Assembly (NCBI GenBank): GCA_001544655.2
Contig: FCOD02000002.1
Location: 124,001-188,000, forward strand
Length of the DNA: 64,000 bases
Origin: Caballeronia turbans
GTDB taxonomy: Bacteria; Pseudomonadota; Gammaproteobacteria; Burkholderiales; Burkholderiaceae
Direction: 5' to 3'
A program made the translations under genes and the position numbers. Positions 26,646 to 35,650 of the stretch are shown here, piece by piece; the first letter of the stretch is position 1, and each line of letters begins with the position of its first letter. Below the pieces are notes generated by a model that was not told the DNA's origin, ran no database searches, and saw nothing but the letters and a program-made list of their open reading frames with translations.

Positions 26646-27635
26646 ATGCCTCAAGATTCGAATAACTCCGCTATTTCAGCGCTGACGAAGCTGCGCTTCA
26701 GGCATCTGCAGTTGCTCGAACTGCTCGGGCGTACGCGCAACCTCCGTATTGCGGCTGAGCACATGCACATCACGCAGCCGGCCGCGACGAAGATTCTGAG
26801 CGATCTGGAGGCGATGTTCGGTGCGCCGCTCTTCGAACGGCTACCGCGCGAAATGCGGCCGACCGATCTTGGAACGCTCTCCGTCCGCTACGCCGGCACC
26901 GCGCTATCCAGTCTCGGCAAGTTTTCGAACGAGTTCGCGACACTGAAGAACGGCGGCTATGGACATCTCACGGTGGGTTTCATTCCGGCTTCCGCCGCAC
27001 AACTCGTGACCGCGGCTATCAAGGAGATCCAGCGCCGGCGCCCGAGACTCATCATCAAGCTGGTCGAGCAAAGTAGCGATCAGCTCGCGACATGGCTCGA
27101 GGAAAGGCGACTCGACGTGATGGTCGGGCGCCCGACAGAGCCACGACACGAAGCGCTTTTCCATGTGGTCGATCTATTGGCGGAGCCTGCACGTACGGTC
27201 GTCGGGCAGCATCATCCGTTGCTGAAGCGGCGGCGCATGGAGATCACCGATCTCGGCCAGTGGCCTTGGATCCTGTATCCCCAAGGCACCGCCATGCGGC
27301 AGCTATTCGAAGAGACGTTCGCGGCGGCGGGGATGATCGCGCCGGTGGGTATCGTGGAAACGCCCTCGATTTTTTCGACGCTGGAGTTGCTGCAGGCCAC
27401 CGACATGATCTCCCTTCAACCACAGGCCGCGATGGACAAGTACGTCAAGCATGGCCTGCTTGGATACCTGGACGTGCCGATACGGCGGACGCTGTCGAAT
27501 TACAGCGTTATTACGCGAAAAGACGAAGCCACTTCGCAAGCGATGGACGAGTTCGTTGCCATCCTCCTGGCAATCGCCGCGCAATACCGGGTAGTCGACA
27601 AGACTGGTGCGGGCGCGCGTTTCCCGGTTTCGTAA
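26646..27635 (+). CDS. LysR-family transcriptional regulator
   Basis: A 329-residue regulator. The N-terminal HTH reads RNLRIAAEHMHITQPAATKI, followed by LEAMFGAPLFERLPREMRPT. The C-terminal part is a type 2 periplasmic-binding effector domain starting GHLTVGFIPASAAQLVTAAI, with DVMVGRPTEPRHEALFHVV in the middle. The LFERLPREM variant is close to GbpR/CbbR-like sugar-acid regulators. It is divergent from the Ldh_2-family gene and probably activates it and the MFS carrier in response to the hydroxy acid. Confidence 0.9.
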   Translation: MPQDSNNSAISALTKLRFRHLQLLELLGRTRNLRIAAEHMHITQPAATKILSDLEAMFGAPLFERLPREMRPTDLGTLSVRYAGTALSSLGKFSNEFATLKNGGYGHLTVGFIPASAAQLVTAAIKEIQRRRPRLIIKLVEQSSDQLATWLEERRLDVMVGRPTEPRHEALFHVVDLLAEPARTVVGQHHPLLKRRRMEITDLGQWPWILYPQGTAMRQLFEETFAAAGMIAPVGIVETPSIFSTLELLQATDMISLQPQAAMDKYVKHGLLGYLDVPIRRTLSNYSVITRKDEATSQAMDEFVAILLAIAAQYRVVDKTGAGARFPVS

Positions 27636-28041
27636 GCAAGGGCAGCGTCCGCATTCTCTCATTCTCTATTTCTCATCGAATCGGTAAGTTTTTCGCGCAC
27701 TTTCCATCCGCCAGGCGAACTTCCTCGAACGTAGCCATCAAGTTTCGCCTTTATCGACCGACAAAGCTTCGTATGGAGTTGAGTGCGAAGAAGCCGCGCG
27801 GCAGTCCGCTGCATTTGCCGTGGCGCGGTTTTGCGACGCAAGAGAGTGGCCCCGGGTAGAAGAAGTTGGCCGTGGCGATGTGGTCTTTATCGAAGAAGCG
27901 TGGATTGGTACGGATGCTTACGAAGAATGCGACGGTAGGGCCTGCGGCTGGCGGGGTGGGGCCAGCATGCATCGAGCAAACGCAAGACGGCGATGGCCCG
28001 CGAGCCGGTCTGCGCCCGCGTGACGCTGCGCAGGCTCGTCG
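27636..28041. other. 406-bp stretch upstream of the cellulose genes, no gene recognised
   Basis: The first ~130 bp are relatively AT-rich and should contain the bcs promoter, but I could not fix one. From 27773 a + frame reads LSAKKPRGSPLHLPWRGFAT, hits a TAG at 27857, then stays open to 28061 (LAVAMWSLSKKRGLVRMLTK). It has no family I recognise and may be a decayed fragment or a dispersed repeat. No hairpin terminator for the LysR gene is obvious. Confidence 0.4.
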
Positions 28042-30324
28042 ATGAAGCCGTCCGTTCCGTTCCGCCTGTTCCTCGCGATGGCTACCGGCGCGATCTACGC
28101 CGCGGCATTGCCGGCCGTCGCCGCCAACGCGCCCGTCGACGCAACCGTTCCTGCCGCCGTCAGCGACGCGGCCTCGATCCACGTGCCGTTCTCCGCGCTG
28201 GGCGCGTATGAGCCGCTGCATCTGCGCGGCCTGGAGGACGCACGCTCGGTCTCGCTCGGCGTGCGGCTCGACCGCGTCGTGACCGGCGCGCGCCTGCGTC
28301 TGCGCTATACGTATTCTCCCGCGCTCGCGTTCGCGCTGTCGCACGTCAAGGTGTCGATCAACAACGAGGTGATCGCCACCGTGCCCTTCGACAAGGAGCA
28401 CGCGGGAACGATGGTCACGCAGGACATTCCCGTCGATCCGCACCTGTTCACCGATTACAACCAGTTCGGCCTGCGCTTCATCGGCCATTACACGCTCGAT
28501 CATTGCGAAGATCCGGCCAACACCGCTTTGTGGGCCGACGTGAGCCCGACGAGCGAATTCATTCTCGACACCGCGCCGATCAAGCTGCCGAGCGATCTCG
28601 CGCTTCTTCCCGCACCGTTCTTCGACCCGCGCGACGTGAGCCGCCTCACGCTGCCGTTCGTGCTGCCCGCGTCGCCCGACAGCGCAACGCTCAAAAGCGC
28701 GGGCGTTCTCGCCTCGTGGCTCGGCGCGCTCGCCGATTACCGCAACGCGCGTTTCCCGGCGCGCACGTCGCTGCCGGCGAACGAGCACGCGCTCGTCGTC
28801 GGCACGCGCGCGCAATTGCCCGCCGAATTATCGGCGCATGCGGTGCTGCCGGAGATAGACGGGCCGACCATCTTCGTCACCGACAACCCCGCCTCGGCGG
28901 ACCGCAAGCTGCTCGTCGTGACCGGGCGCACCGCCGCCGAAGTGGACGACGCGACCTATGCGCTGGTGCTCGGTCGCGCGGCGATGTCGGGTGCTTCGGT
29001 CAAGGTCGCGCACGTCGATATCGGCAAGCCGCGCGAGCCCTACGATGCGCCGCGCTGGATGCCGACCGATCGCCCGGTCGCCTTCAAGGAACTCGTCGAC
29101 GACCCGTCGCAACTGCAGGTCTCGGGCGGCACTCCCGATGCGATCCGCCTGAACCTGCGCGTGCCCGCCGACCTCTTCGCGTGGAACAGCGCGGGTGTGC
29201 CGCTCAACCTGCGCTACCGCTACACCGCGCCGACGGTGCAGAACAACTCCGCGCTCGCCGTCGACGTCAACGACCAGCTCGTGAAGTCGTTCCGCCTGCC
29301 GCCCGCCCGCAGCGACGACAGCCAGGGCCGCTTCCAGTTGCCGCTCTTGTCGGGCGTCAACAGCGGCTCGGCGAGCGCGCTCGATATTCCGGCGTTTCGC
29401 GTAGGCAGCTCGAACCAGCTGCAACTGCGCTTTAACCTCGATTCGCAGAAGACCGGACTGTGCGCCGGCGTGCAGAACAACCCGGCGCGGGCGGCGGTGG
29501 ACCCGGATTCGACCATCGACTTCTCCGGTTTCGTGCACTACGCACAGATGCCGAACCTCGCGTACTTCGCCAACAGTGGCTTTCCGTTCACGCGCCATGC
29601 GGACCTGGCGCAGACGGCCGTCGTGATCCCGGATCATCCGAGCGACGCCGAGCTCGAGACGATGCTGACGATGCTCGGCCACATGGGCCAGTGGACCGGC
29701 TTTCCCGCGCTGCGCGTGACGATCGCCCGTCCCGGCGATGTCGCGGCCCTCGCGCAGAAGGATCTGCTCGTGATCGGCGGCTCGCCGTCATCGCCGGTGT
29801 TCGCACGCTGGCACGACGCGCTGCCGCTGTCGCTGTCGATCGCGGGCGGGCGCGCGGCGGGTGCCGCCGCGGCGAACGACGGCATCGCACGTGCGTCCTT
29901 CTCGGTCGGCGAGCGCTGGCGCGACGGCAAGCTCGCCACGCATGGCGGCGCATCGCTCGATCAGAGCGGCCCGCTCGCCGCGATCATGGGCTTCGAGGCG
30001 CCCGGCGCGGCGGGGCGCAGCGTCGTCGCGCTGGCGGCGACCGGCGACGGCCGCCTCGGCGACCTGCTCGACGTGCTGGAGCGCTCCGACCGCGTCTCGC
30101 AGGTGCAGGGCGATCTGTCACTGGTGCGGCGCGGCGGCGTCGACAGCACGCGCGTCGGCGATACCTATGTGATCGGCTACGTACCGTGGTACGCGAAGCT
30201 GTGGAGTCTCGCGGTCCGGCATCCGGCGCTGCTCGGTGTGCTCGGCGCGCTGGCGGGCCTGCTGCTCGCGATCGGCGCGTTCACCGGGCTTCAGGAACTG
30301 GCCGCGCGCCGCCGGGGCATCTGA
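28042..30324 (+). CDS. bcsB: Cellulose synthase periplasmic subunit BcsB
   Basis: A 760-residue BcsB. A signal peptide (about residues 1-28, MKPSVPFRLFLAMATG...) is followed by two repeats of jelly-roll carbohydrate-binding plus flavodoxin-like domains. The first has ALSHVKVSINNEVIATVPFD and QFGLRFIGHYTLDHCEDPAN, the second has LRYRYTAPTVQNNSALAVDV. A C-terminal membrane anchor follows YAKLWSLAVRHPALL near residue 735. BcsB guides the glucan from BcsA through the periplasm and is essential for catalysis. It is the first gene of this locus, which is unusual since bcsA normally precedes it. No strong ribosome-binding site precedes ATG 28042. Confidence 0.93.
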   Translation: MKPSVPFRLFLAMATGAIYAAALPAVAANAPVDATVPAAVSDAASIHVPFSALGAYEPLHLRGLEDARSVSLGVRLDRVVTGARLRLRYTYSPALAFALSHVKVSINNEVIATVPFDKEHAGTMVTQDIPVDPHLFTDYNQFGLRFIGHYTLDHCEDPANTALWADVSPTSEFILDTAPIKLPSDLALLPAPFFDPRDVSRLTLPFVLPASPDSATLKSAGVLASWLGALADYRNARFPARTSLPANEHALVVGTRAQLPAELSAHAVLPEIDGPTIFVTDNPASADRKLLVVTGRTAAEVDDATYALVLGRAAMSGASVKVAHVDIGKPREPYDAPRWMPTDRPVAFKELVDDPSQLQVSGGTPDAIRLNLRVPADLFAWNSAGVPLNLRYRYTAPTVQNNSALAVDVNDQLVKSFRLPPARSDDSQGRFQLPLLSGVNSGSASALDIPAFRVGSSNQLQLRFNLDSQKTGLCAGVQNNPARAAVDPDSTIDFSGFVHYAQMPNLAYFANSGFPFTRHADLAQTAVVIPDHPSDAELETMLTMLGHMGQWTGFPALRVTIARPGDVAALAQKDLLVIGGSPSSPVFARWHDALPLSLSIAGGRAAGAAAANDGIARASFSVGERWRDGKLATHGGASLDQSGPLAAIMGFEAPGAAGRSVVALAATGDGRLGDLLDVLERSDRVSQVQGDLSLVRRGGVDSTRVGDTYVIGYVPWYAKLWSLAVRHPALLGVLGALAGLLLAIGAFTGLQELAARRRGI

Positions 30325-30381
30325 GCGATGACCGTTCTTCTCTCGCGCCGCATGACGCGTCCCGCCCGCCGGAGCATGTGA

Positions 30382-31608
30382 ATGAAGGCTCCGGTCTTAC
30401 TGCGCGCGGCGTGCGTGGCGTCGATCGTATGCGCATCCGGCACGGCTGGCGCGAACGCGTTCGGGGCAAGCGTGGCCGACGGGCCGCACGGCGCGCCCGC
30501 GCAGGCCGCAGCCATGACGGCATCCGGGCCGTCGTCCGGTCATCCGCGCGTCTGCGCATCGTGGGCGCGCTGGGAGCGGTTCAGGCGCGACTTCGTTTCG
30601 AAGGACGGGCGCGTGATCGACGTCGGCTCGGCTGACGAACGCACCGTTTCCGAAGGTCAGTCCTACGCGCTGTTCTTCGCGCTCGTCGCCAATGATCGCG
30701 CGAGCTTCGACACGATCCTGCACTGGACCGAGCACGAACTCGCGCAGGGCGATCTCGCTTCGCACCTGCCCGCGTGGCTGTGGGGCCGCGACGAAGCCGG
30801 CCAGTTCCGCGTGCTCGATGCCAACGCCGCATCCGATGCCGATCTGTGGATCGCCTACGCGCTCCTCGAAGCCGGCCGCGCGTGGGGCGAGCGCAGCTAC
30901 ACGGCGCGCGGGACATTGCTCGCGAAACGCGTGCTCGACGAGGAAGCCGCCACGCTGCCGGGCCTCGGGCCCACGCTGCTGCCCGGGCCGGCGGGGTTTC
31001 ATCCCGCCGCCGATACCTGGCGCGTGAATCCGAGCTACGCGCCGCTGCAAGTCATACGCGGTATCGGCGCGCACCTGCCGGACGACACGCGCTGGCCGCG
31101 CCTCGCCGCGACGAGCGCGCGCATGCTGATCGATACCGCGCCGCGCGGGTTCTCGCCCGACTGGGCGCTCTACCGCGCGAAAGGCTTCGCCCCCGACGAG
31201 CAGACCCAGGCCGAGAGCGCCTACAACGCGATCCGCGTCTATCTGTGGGCGGGCATGCTCGCCGCCGACGACGACGCGCGAACGAAACTGCTCGAACGCT
31301 TCGCGCCGTTCGCGGCGTATATCGAGCGGCACGGCGCGCCGCCCGAGCGCGTCGATACGCGCACCGGCACGCCGGGAGAAAACGACGGCAACGCGGGATT
31401 CTCCGCCGCCGCCGTGCCGTTTCTCGCCGCGCGCGGCCAGAGCGCACTCGCGGATGCGCAGGCGGCGCGCGCGGACCACGAAGCGGCGCCGGGCTACTAC
31501 ACGAGCGTGTTGATGCTCTTCGGCCTCGGCTGGCGCGAAGGGCGCTTCAGCTTCGCGGCCGACGGCACGCTGCACAGCGCGGCATCCGAATGCGGAGCCG
31601 CCAGATGA
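30382..31608 (+). CDS. bcsZ: Periplasmic endoglucanase BcsZ (GH8)
   Basis: A 408-residue GH8 cellulase with an N-terminal signal peptide and a ~30-residue variable linker before the domain. The catalytic acid is E91 in TVSEGQSYALFFAL, and ASDADLWIAYALLEA carries the conserved substrate-binding Asp. The motif that in E. coli BcsZ contains the base D243 (YDAIRVYLW, from memory) reads YNAIRVYLW here, with Asn at 282 (codon AAC at 31225). The enzyme normally trims glucan during synthesis. The last bases overlap the bcsC start (ATGA). Confidence 0.9.
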   Translation: MKAPVLLRAACVASIVCASGTAGANAFGASVADGPHGAPAQAAAMTASGPSSGHPRVCASWARWERFRRDFVSKDGRVIDVGSADERTVSEGQSYALFFALVANDRASFDTILHWTEHELAQGDLASHLPAWLWGRDEAGQFRVLDANAASDADLWIAYALLEAGRAWGERSYTARGTLLAKRVLDEEAATLPGLGPTLLPGPAGFHPAADTWRVNPSYAPLQVIRGIGAHLPDDTRWPRLAATSARMLIDTAPRGFSPDWALYRAKGFAPDEQTQAESAYNAIRVYLWAGMLAADDDARTKLLERFAPFAAYIERHGAPPERVDTRTGTPGENDGNAGFSAAAVPFLAARGQSALADAQAARADHEAAPGYYTSVLMLFGLGWREGRFSFAADGTLHSAASECGAAR

Positions 31609-34600
31609 TGCACGGACCCAGGCTGAACCGGACCGCGATCAGCGCGGCGCTCGCGTCGGCGAGCGTCGTCTGTGCGACGCAGATGCTCGCGATGCCGGCG
31701 CACGCCATGCAGCCGCCAGCCACGACGCCCGCACCCGCACCCGCGCCCACGCTCGCGCCGATGCCCGCGATGGCGGCGCGTCTCTACGCCACGGCGCGCG
31801 TCTGGGGCAACAAGCATCGCGACGATCTCGCGCTGCAGGCGATCGACAAGGCGCTGCTGATCGCGCCCGACGATCCGCGCCTGCTTGCCGAGCGCGTGCG
31901 CGCGCAATTGCGCCTCGGCAAGACTCAGGCGGCCCAGACGGCGCTCGCGCGCATGCAGGCAATCGCCCCAGACGCTGCGATCACGCACCAGGCCGCCGAC
32001 GAATATCGCGTCGCCGTGAACGGACGTCAGGAGATGGCGACCATCCGCCTGCTGTCGCGCAGTGGCCAGACGGAAGAGGCCGCGCGCCGCCTGGGCCTGC
32101 TCTTTCCGCACGGCGCGCCGTCGGGCGCGCTCGGCGCGGAGTACTGGCAGATCATCGCGGCGACGCCCGCGCACCGCCGGGAAGCGCTCGACGCGCTGCA
32201 TCGCCGTGTCGCGGCCGATCCCGCGGACACGGACGCTGCGCAGACGCTCGCGCGCCTGCTCGGCACGGACGAGGCGACACGCGCCGAGGCGAACCGCATC
32301 GCATGGAATCTCGCGACGCGCACCGACACCGACCGTGCCGCCGCGCTCGACGTCTGGCGTCACGTGCTGGAGAAGGCAGGCGCGGACCCCGCGTATCTGC
32401 CTGCGTTGCGCGCGTACCTCGTGCTCGTACCCGACGACGCCGAATTCCGGGACCGCGCCGATCAGCTCGATGCGCGCATCGAGGCCCAACGCCGGCTCGA
32501 ACGCGATCCCGACTACATCGCGCGCGAACGCGGGCTCGCTGCGCTGTCACGCGGCGATCTCGCCGCGGCCGCGCCGCTGCTCGCGCGCGCCGCCGCCGCA
32601 CGTCCGGCCGACGCCGACGCCATTGGCGGCCTCGGTCTGGTGCGCATGCGCGAGGGCAATCGCGACGAGGCGCGCGCGCTCTTCGAGCGTGCCGCCGCGC
32701 TCGCGCCCGACAATCGCGCCAAGTGGCAGAACCTCGCACGCACGGCGCAGTTCTGGGGCACGCTCGCGAAAGGCCGCGAAGCGGCCGGGGCGGGCAGACC
32801 GCAGGACGCCGAACGCTTCGCGCGCGAGGCGCTCTCGGTCGAGCCGGCCAGCGCCGACGCGAAATTGCTGCTCGCCGACGCGCTGCTCGCGCAGGGCGAC
32901 TGGCGCGCCGCCGAACCGATCCTGCGCGCACAGCTCGCGGACCGCGAGCCGAGCCTGTCGGCGCTGCGCAGCACGCGCACGCTGCTCGAACGCACCGGAC
33001 GCGGCGATCAGGTCGAGGCGCTCATCGACGCGCTGCAAAGCCGCTTCACCGCCGCCGGCGATCGCGACAGCCTCGCGCAGATGCGCGCCGAGCTTGCCGC
33101 GAGCGACGCGCAGCAGCTCGCCGCGCAGGGCCAGAACGGTCCGGCCGCGCAAAAGTACGAAGCGTCGCTGCGCGCCGATCCGGATCAGCCCTGGACGCGC
33201 TTTGCGCTCGCGCGCCTTTATCAGAACCTCGGCCTGCCGCAACTCGGCCGCGCCGTGATGGACGACGGCCTCGCACGCGCGCCCGGCGCCCAGATGCGCT
33301 ATGCGAGCGCGCTGTACCGCAATTCGCTCGACGATCTCGCGGGCGCACAGGCCGCGCTGGCTGCCGTGCCGGAGTCCGAGCGCAGCGACGCGATGCGCGC
33401 CTTCGCCCGCAATCTCGATGCGCAACAGGCGCTGGCCGATGCACGCGCGGCGCTCGCCCGCGGCGACGCGCAGGCCGCGCGCGTATCGCTCGGGCGCGCG
33501 CAGGGTTTCGCGCAGGACGATCCGAACATGCTCGCGTCGATCGGCTCCCTTTACATCGACCAGGGCGAGACGCAACGCGGCCTCGCGCTGCTCGCGGACT
33601 GGATGGCCGCGCATCCGGAAGACACCGACGCCGACGTGCGGCTGCGCTATGGCGATCTGCTCGGCAGCACGCGCGAGGACGATGCGCTCGCCGCGCTGCA
33701 CGCGACGCTGCGGCGCGACGGCGGGCTCACGCCGCGCCAGTCGGAGCGTCTCGAAGATCAGGCGCTGCGCCTCGCGCTGCGTCAGACCGACGATGCGATC
33801 GCAACCGCCGACTATGGCCGCGCCCGTTCGGTGCTCGAGACCGTGAGCGACGCCGGCCGCCGCGACAAGCGCTACGCGTTCGAAGTCGCGGACCTCGCCC
33901 GCGCGCAGGGCCGCAATCGCGAGGCGCGCGCCGCGCTTGAGCCGCTGCTCGCACGCATGCCCGACGATCCCGAGACGCAGCTCGCGTATGCCCGCGTGCT
34001 CGGCGACGATGGCGCGCACGACGAGGCGCTCGCGATCGTGCGCCGCGTGGTGGACGCCGCGCCGCCCGATGATATCGACACGCGCCTCTCGGCCGCGCGC
34101 AGACTTTCCGCGCTGCGCCGCCCGCGGGAGGCGAGCGGAATCACGGAGGCGCTGCGCGTCGCGTATCCGGCGCGCCCGGATGTCACCGTGCAGGCGGGCC
34201 GCGTCGCCGAGGATCTCGGCGAGTACGACAGCGCCGCGTCGCTGTATCGGCTCTCGCTCGCGCAGGAGCGCGCGGCGGGCATCGGATCGGGCGCGGGCTT
34301 CAGCACGCCGGCCGGTTCGATCCGCCCGACGCCGGGCCAGGCCGCGCTCGACGATCTCGATCAGCGCCGCAATCCGGAAGTCGAGACGGCGTGGATTCCC
34401 GCGTACAAGTCCGGCGATGCGGGCGTCTCCGCGTATCACGCACAGCAGGTTCCGGTGTACGTGCAGATTCCGTATCGCTACGACGGGCACTTCTTCGCGC
34501 ACGTCGATGCGGTCCATCTCGACGCGGGCACGCTCGAGGCGGACGCGCTCCTCCATCCGGAGCAGCTCACCACGACGGGCCTGTCCTACACGGCGCAGAC

Positions 34601-35576
34601 ATTCGGCACGACCGCCGCCTACTACGGCAATCCCCAGGCGCTGCAGACCTTCCTCAACGCCTCGCCGGTCACCGAAGGCGACCTGCATCAGCACGCCAAC
34701 GGTCTTGGCGGCGGCGTGGGCTATACCTCGGATGCCTGGCGCATCGATGCCGGCTCGACGCCGATCGGCTTTCCGGTGCATTACCTCGTCGGCGGGGTGC
34801 GCTACAAGTTCGACGCCGGTCCGGCGAGCCTGTCTTTTTCGGCATCGCGCCGCCCCGTGACGAGCAGCGAGCTGTCGTACGCGGGCCTGACCGATCCGAT
34901 CACGCATACGACCTGGGGCGGCGTGCGCCGCGACGGCATCGACATGCACGCAGGCGCCGACATCGGCGCGGTGAGCACCTTCGCGGATATCGGCGTGGGC
35001 GAGCTGACCGGGCGCAACGTCGCGAGCAATCAGGAGTTCATCCTCAGGACCGGCTTCAATGTGCCGATATTCAGACAGGCGACGATGCGCGTGCTGACCG
35101 GTCTCGTCGGCAACGTCTGGCATTACACGGACAACCTGCGCTACTACACCTACGGGCAGGGCGGCTATTACAGCCCGCAGCGCTATCTGTCGCTTGGCGT
35201 GCCGGTCGAATGGATCGGGCGGCGCAACGATTTCACGTGGGATGTCACCGCGACGGTCGGCATATCGAACGCGTACGAGAAGGACTCGCCGTATTTTCCG
35301 ATCGGCCTGCCATCGGTCGCGGGGCTTGCTGCGAGCCAGTCGAACAACGTGTTCGGCGGCAGCTCGACGAACGGCGTGAGTTTCTCCTACGGCTTTGCCG
35401 CCGTCGTGCAGTACCGCGTGAATCCGTATTTCGTGGTCGGCGCGCGTCTGAACATCGACCATTCGCACGACTACGCGCCGAGCTCGGGAATGATCTACGC
35501 GCGCATCGCGTTCTCCGCGCGCAAGGACGATTTCCGGATCAGCCCGACGCCGGTGCGTCTCTATTCGAGTTACTAG
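31605..35576 (+). CDS. bcsC: Cellulose export protein BcsC (TPR + outer-membrane beta-barrel)
   Basis: A 1323-residue outer-membrane exporter. After a signal peptide and a Pro/Ala linker (PPATTPAPAPAPTLAPMPAM), tetratricopeptide repeats occupy about residues 50-900. Examples are YIARERGLAALSRGDLAAAA and IGGLGLVRMREGNRDEARAL. The C-terminal ~350 residues form the porin barrel with aromatic girdles (YKFDAGPASLSFSASRRPV, FTWDVTATVGISNAYEKDSP), ending in a hydrophobic strand near LYSSY. ATG 31605 overlaps the bcsZ stop. A longer frame upstream in the same register overlaps bcsZ and is not coding. Confidence 0.93.
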   Translation: MMHGPRLNRTAISAALASASVVCATQMLAMPAHAMQPPATTPAPAPAPTLAPMPAMAARLYATARVWGNKHRDDLALQAIDKALLIAPDDPRLLAERVRAQLRLGKTQAAQTALARMQAIAPDAAITHQAADEYRVAVNGRQEMATIRLLSRSGQTEEAARRLGLLFPHGAPSGALGAEYWQIIAATPAHRREALDALHRRVAADPADTDAAQTLARLLGTDEATRAEANRIAWNLATRTDTDRAAALDVWRHVLEKAGADPAYLPALRAYLVLVPDDAEFRDRADQLDARIEAQRRLERDPDYIARERGLAALSRGDLAAAAPLLARAAAARPADADAIGGLGLVRMREGNRDEARALFERAAALAPDNRAKWQNLARTAQFWGTLAKGREAAGAGRPQDAERFAREALSVEPASADAKLLLADALLAQGDWRAAEPILRAQLADREPSLSALRSTRTLLERTGRGDQVEALIDALQSRFTAAGDRDSLAQMRAELAASDAQQLAAQGQNGPAAQKYEASLRADPDQPWTRFALARLYQNLGLPQLGRAVMDDGLARAPGAQMRYASALYRNSLDDLAGAQAALAAVPESERSDAMRAFARNLDAQQALADARAALARGDAQAARVSLGRAQGFAQDDPNMLASIGSLYIDQGETQRGLALLADWMAAHPEDTDADVRLRYGDLLGSTREDDALAALHATLRRDGGLTPRQSERLEDQALRLALRQTDDAIATADYGRARSVLETVSDAGRRDKRYAFEVADLARAQGRNREARAALEPLLARMPDDPETQLAYARVLGDDGAHDEALAIVRRVVDAAPPDDIDTRLSAARRLSALRRPREASGITEALRVAYPARPDVTVQAGRVAEDLGEYDSAASLYRLSLAQERAAGIGSGAGFSTPAGSIRPTPGQAALDDLDQRRNPEVETAWIPAYKSGDAGVSAYHAQQVPVYVQIPYRYDGHFFAHVDAVHLDAGTLEADALLHPEQLTTTGLSYTAQTFGTTAAYYGNPQALQTFLNASPVTEGDLHQHANGLGGGVGYTSDAWRIDAGSTPIGFPVHYLVGGVRYKFDAGPASLSFSASRRPVTSSELSYAGLTDPITHTTWGGVRRDGIDMHAGADIGAVSTFADIGVGELTGRNVASNQEFILRTGFNVPIFRQATMRVLTGLVGNVWHYTDNLRYYTYGQGGYYSPQRYLSLGVPVEWIGRRNDFTWDVTATVGISNAYEKDSPYFPIGLPSVAGLAASQSNNVFGGSSTNGVSFSYGFAAVVQYRVNPYFVVGARLNIDHSHDYAPSSGMIYARIAFSARKDDFRISPTPVRLYSSY

Positions 35577-35650
35577 ACGGGCGGCGAAACATGCTTCGGA
35601 TAACGCCCGGGGCGCGCGCGGCGCGTCAGGGATTGCAGGAACGGACCTAA

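Noticed and set aside
27751-28815. 354-codon - strand frame across the bcsB start
   Set aside because: Mostly antisense to bcsB with Arg-rich composition; the end near 27751-27960 has slightly better composition but no recognised family.
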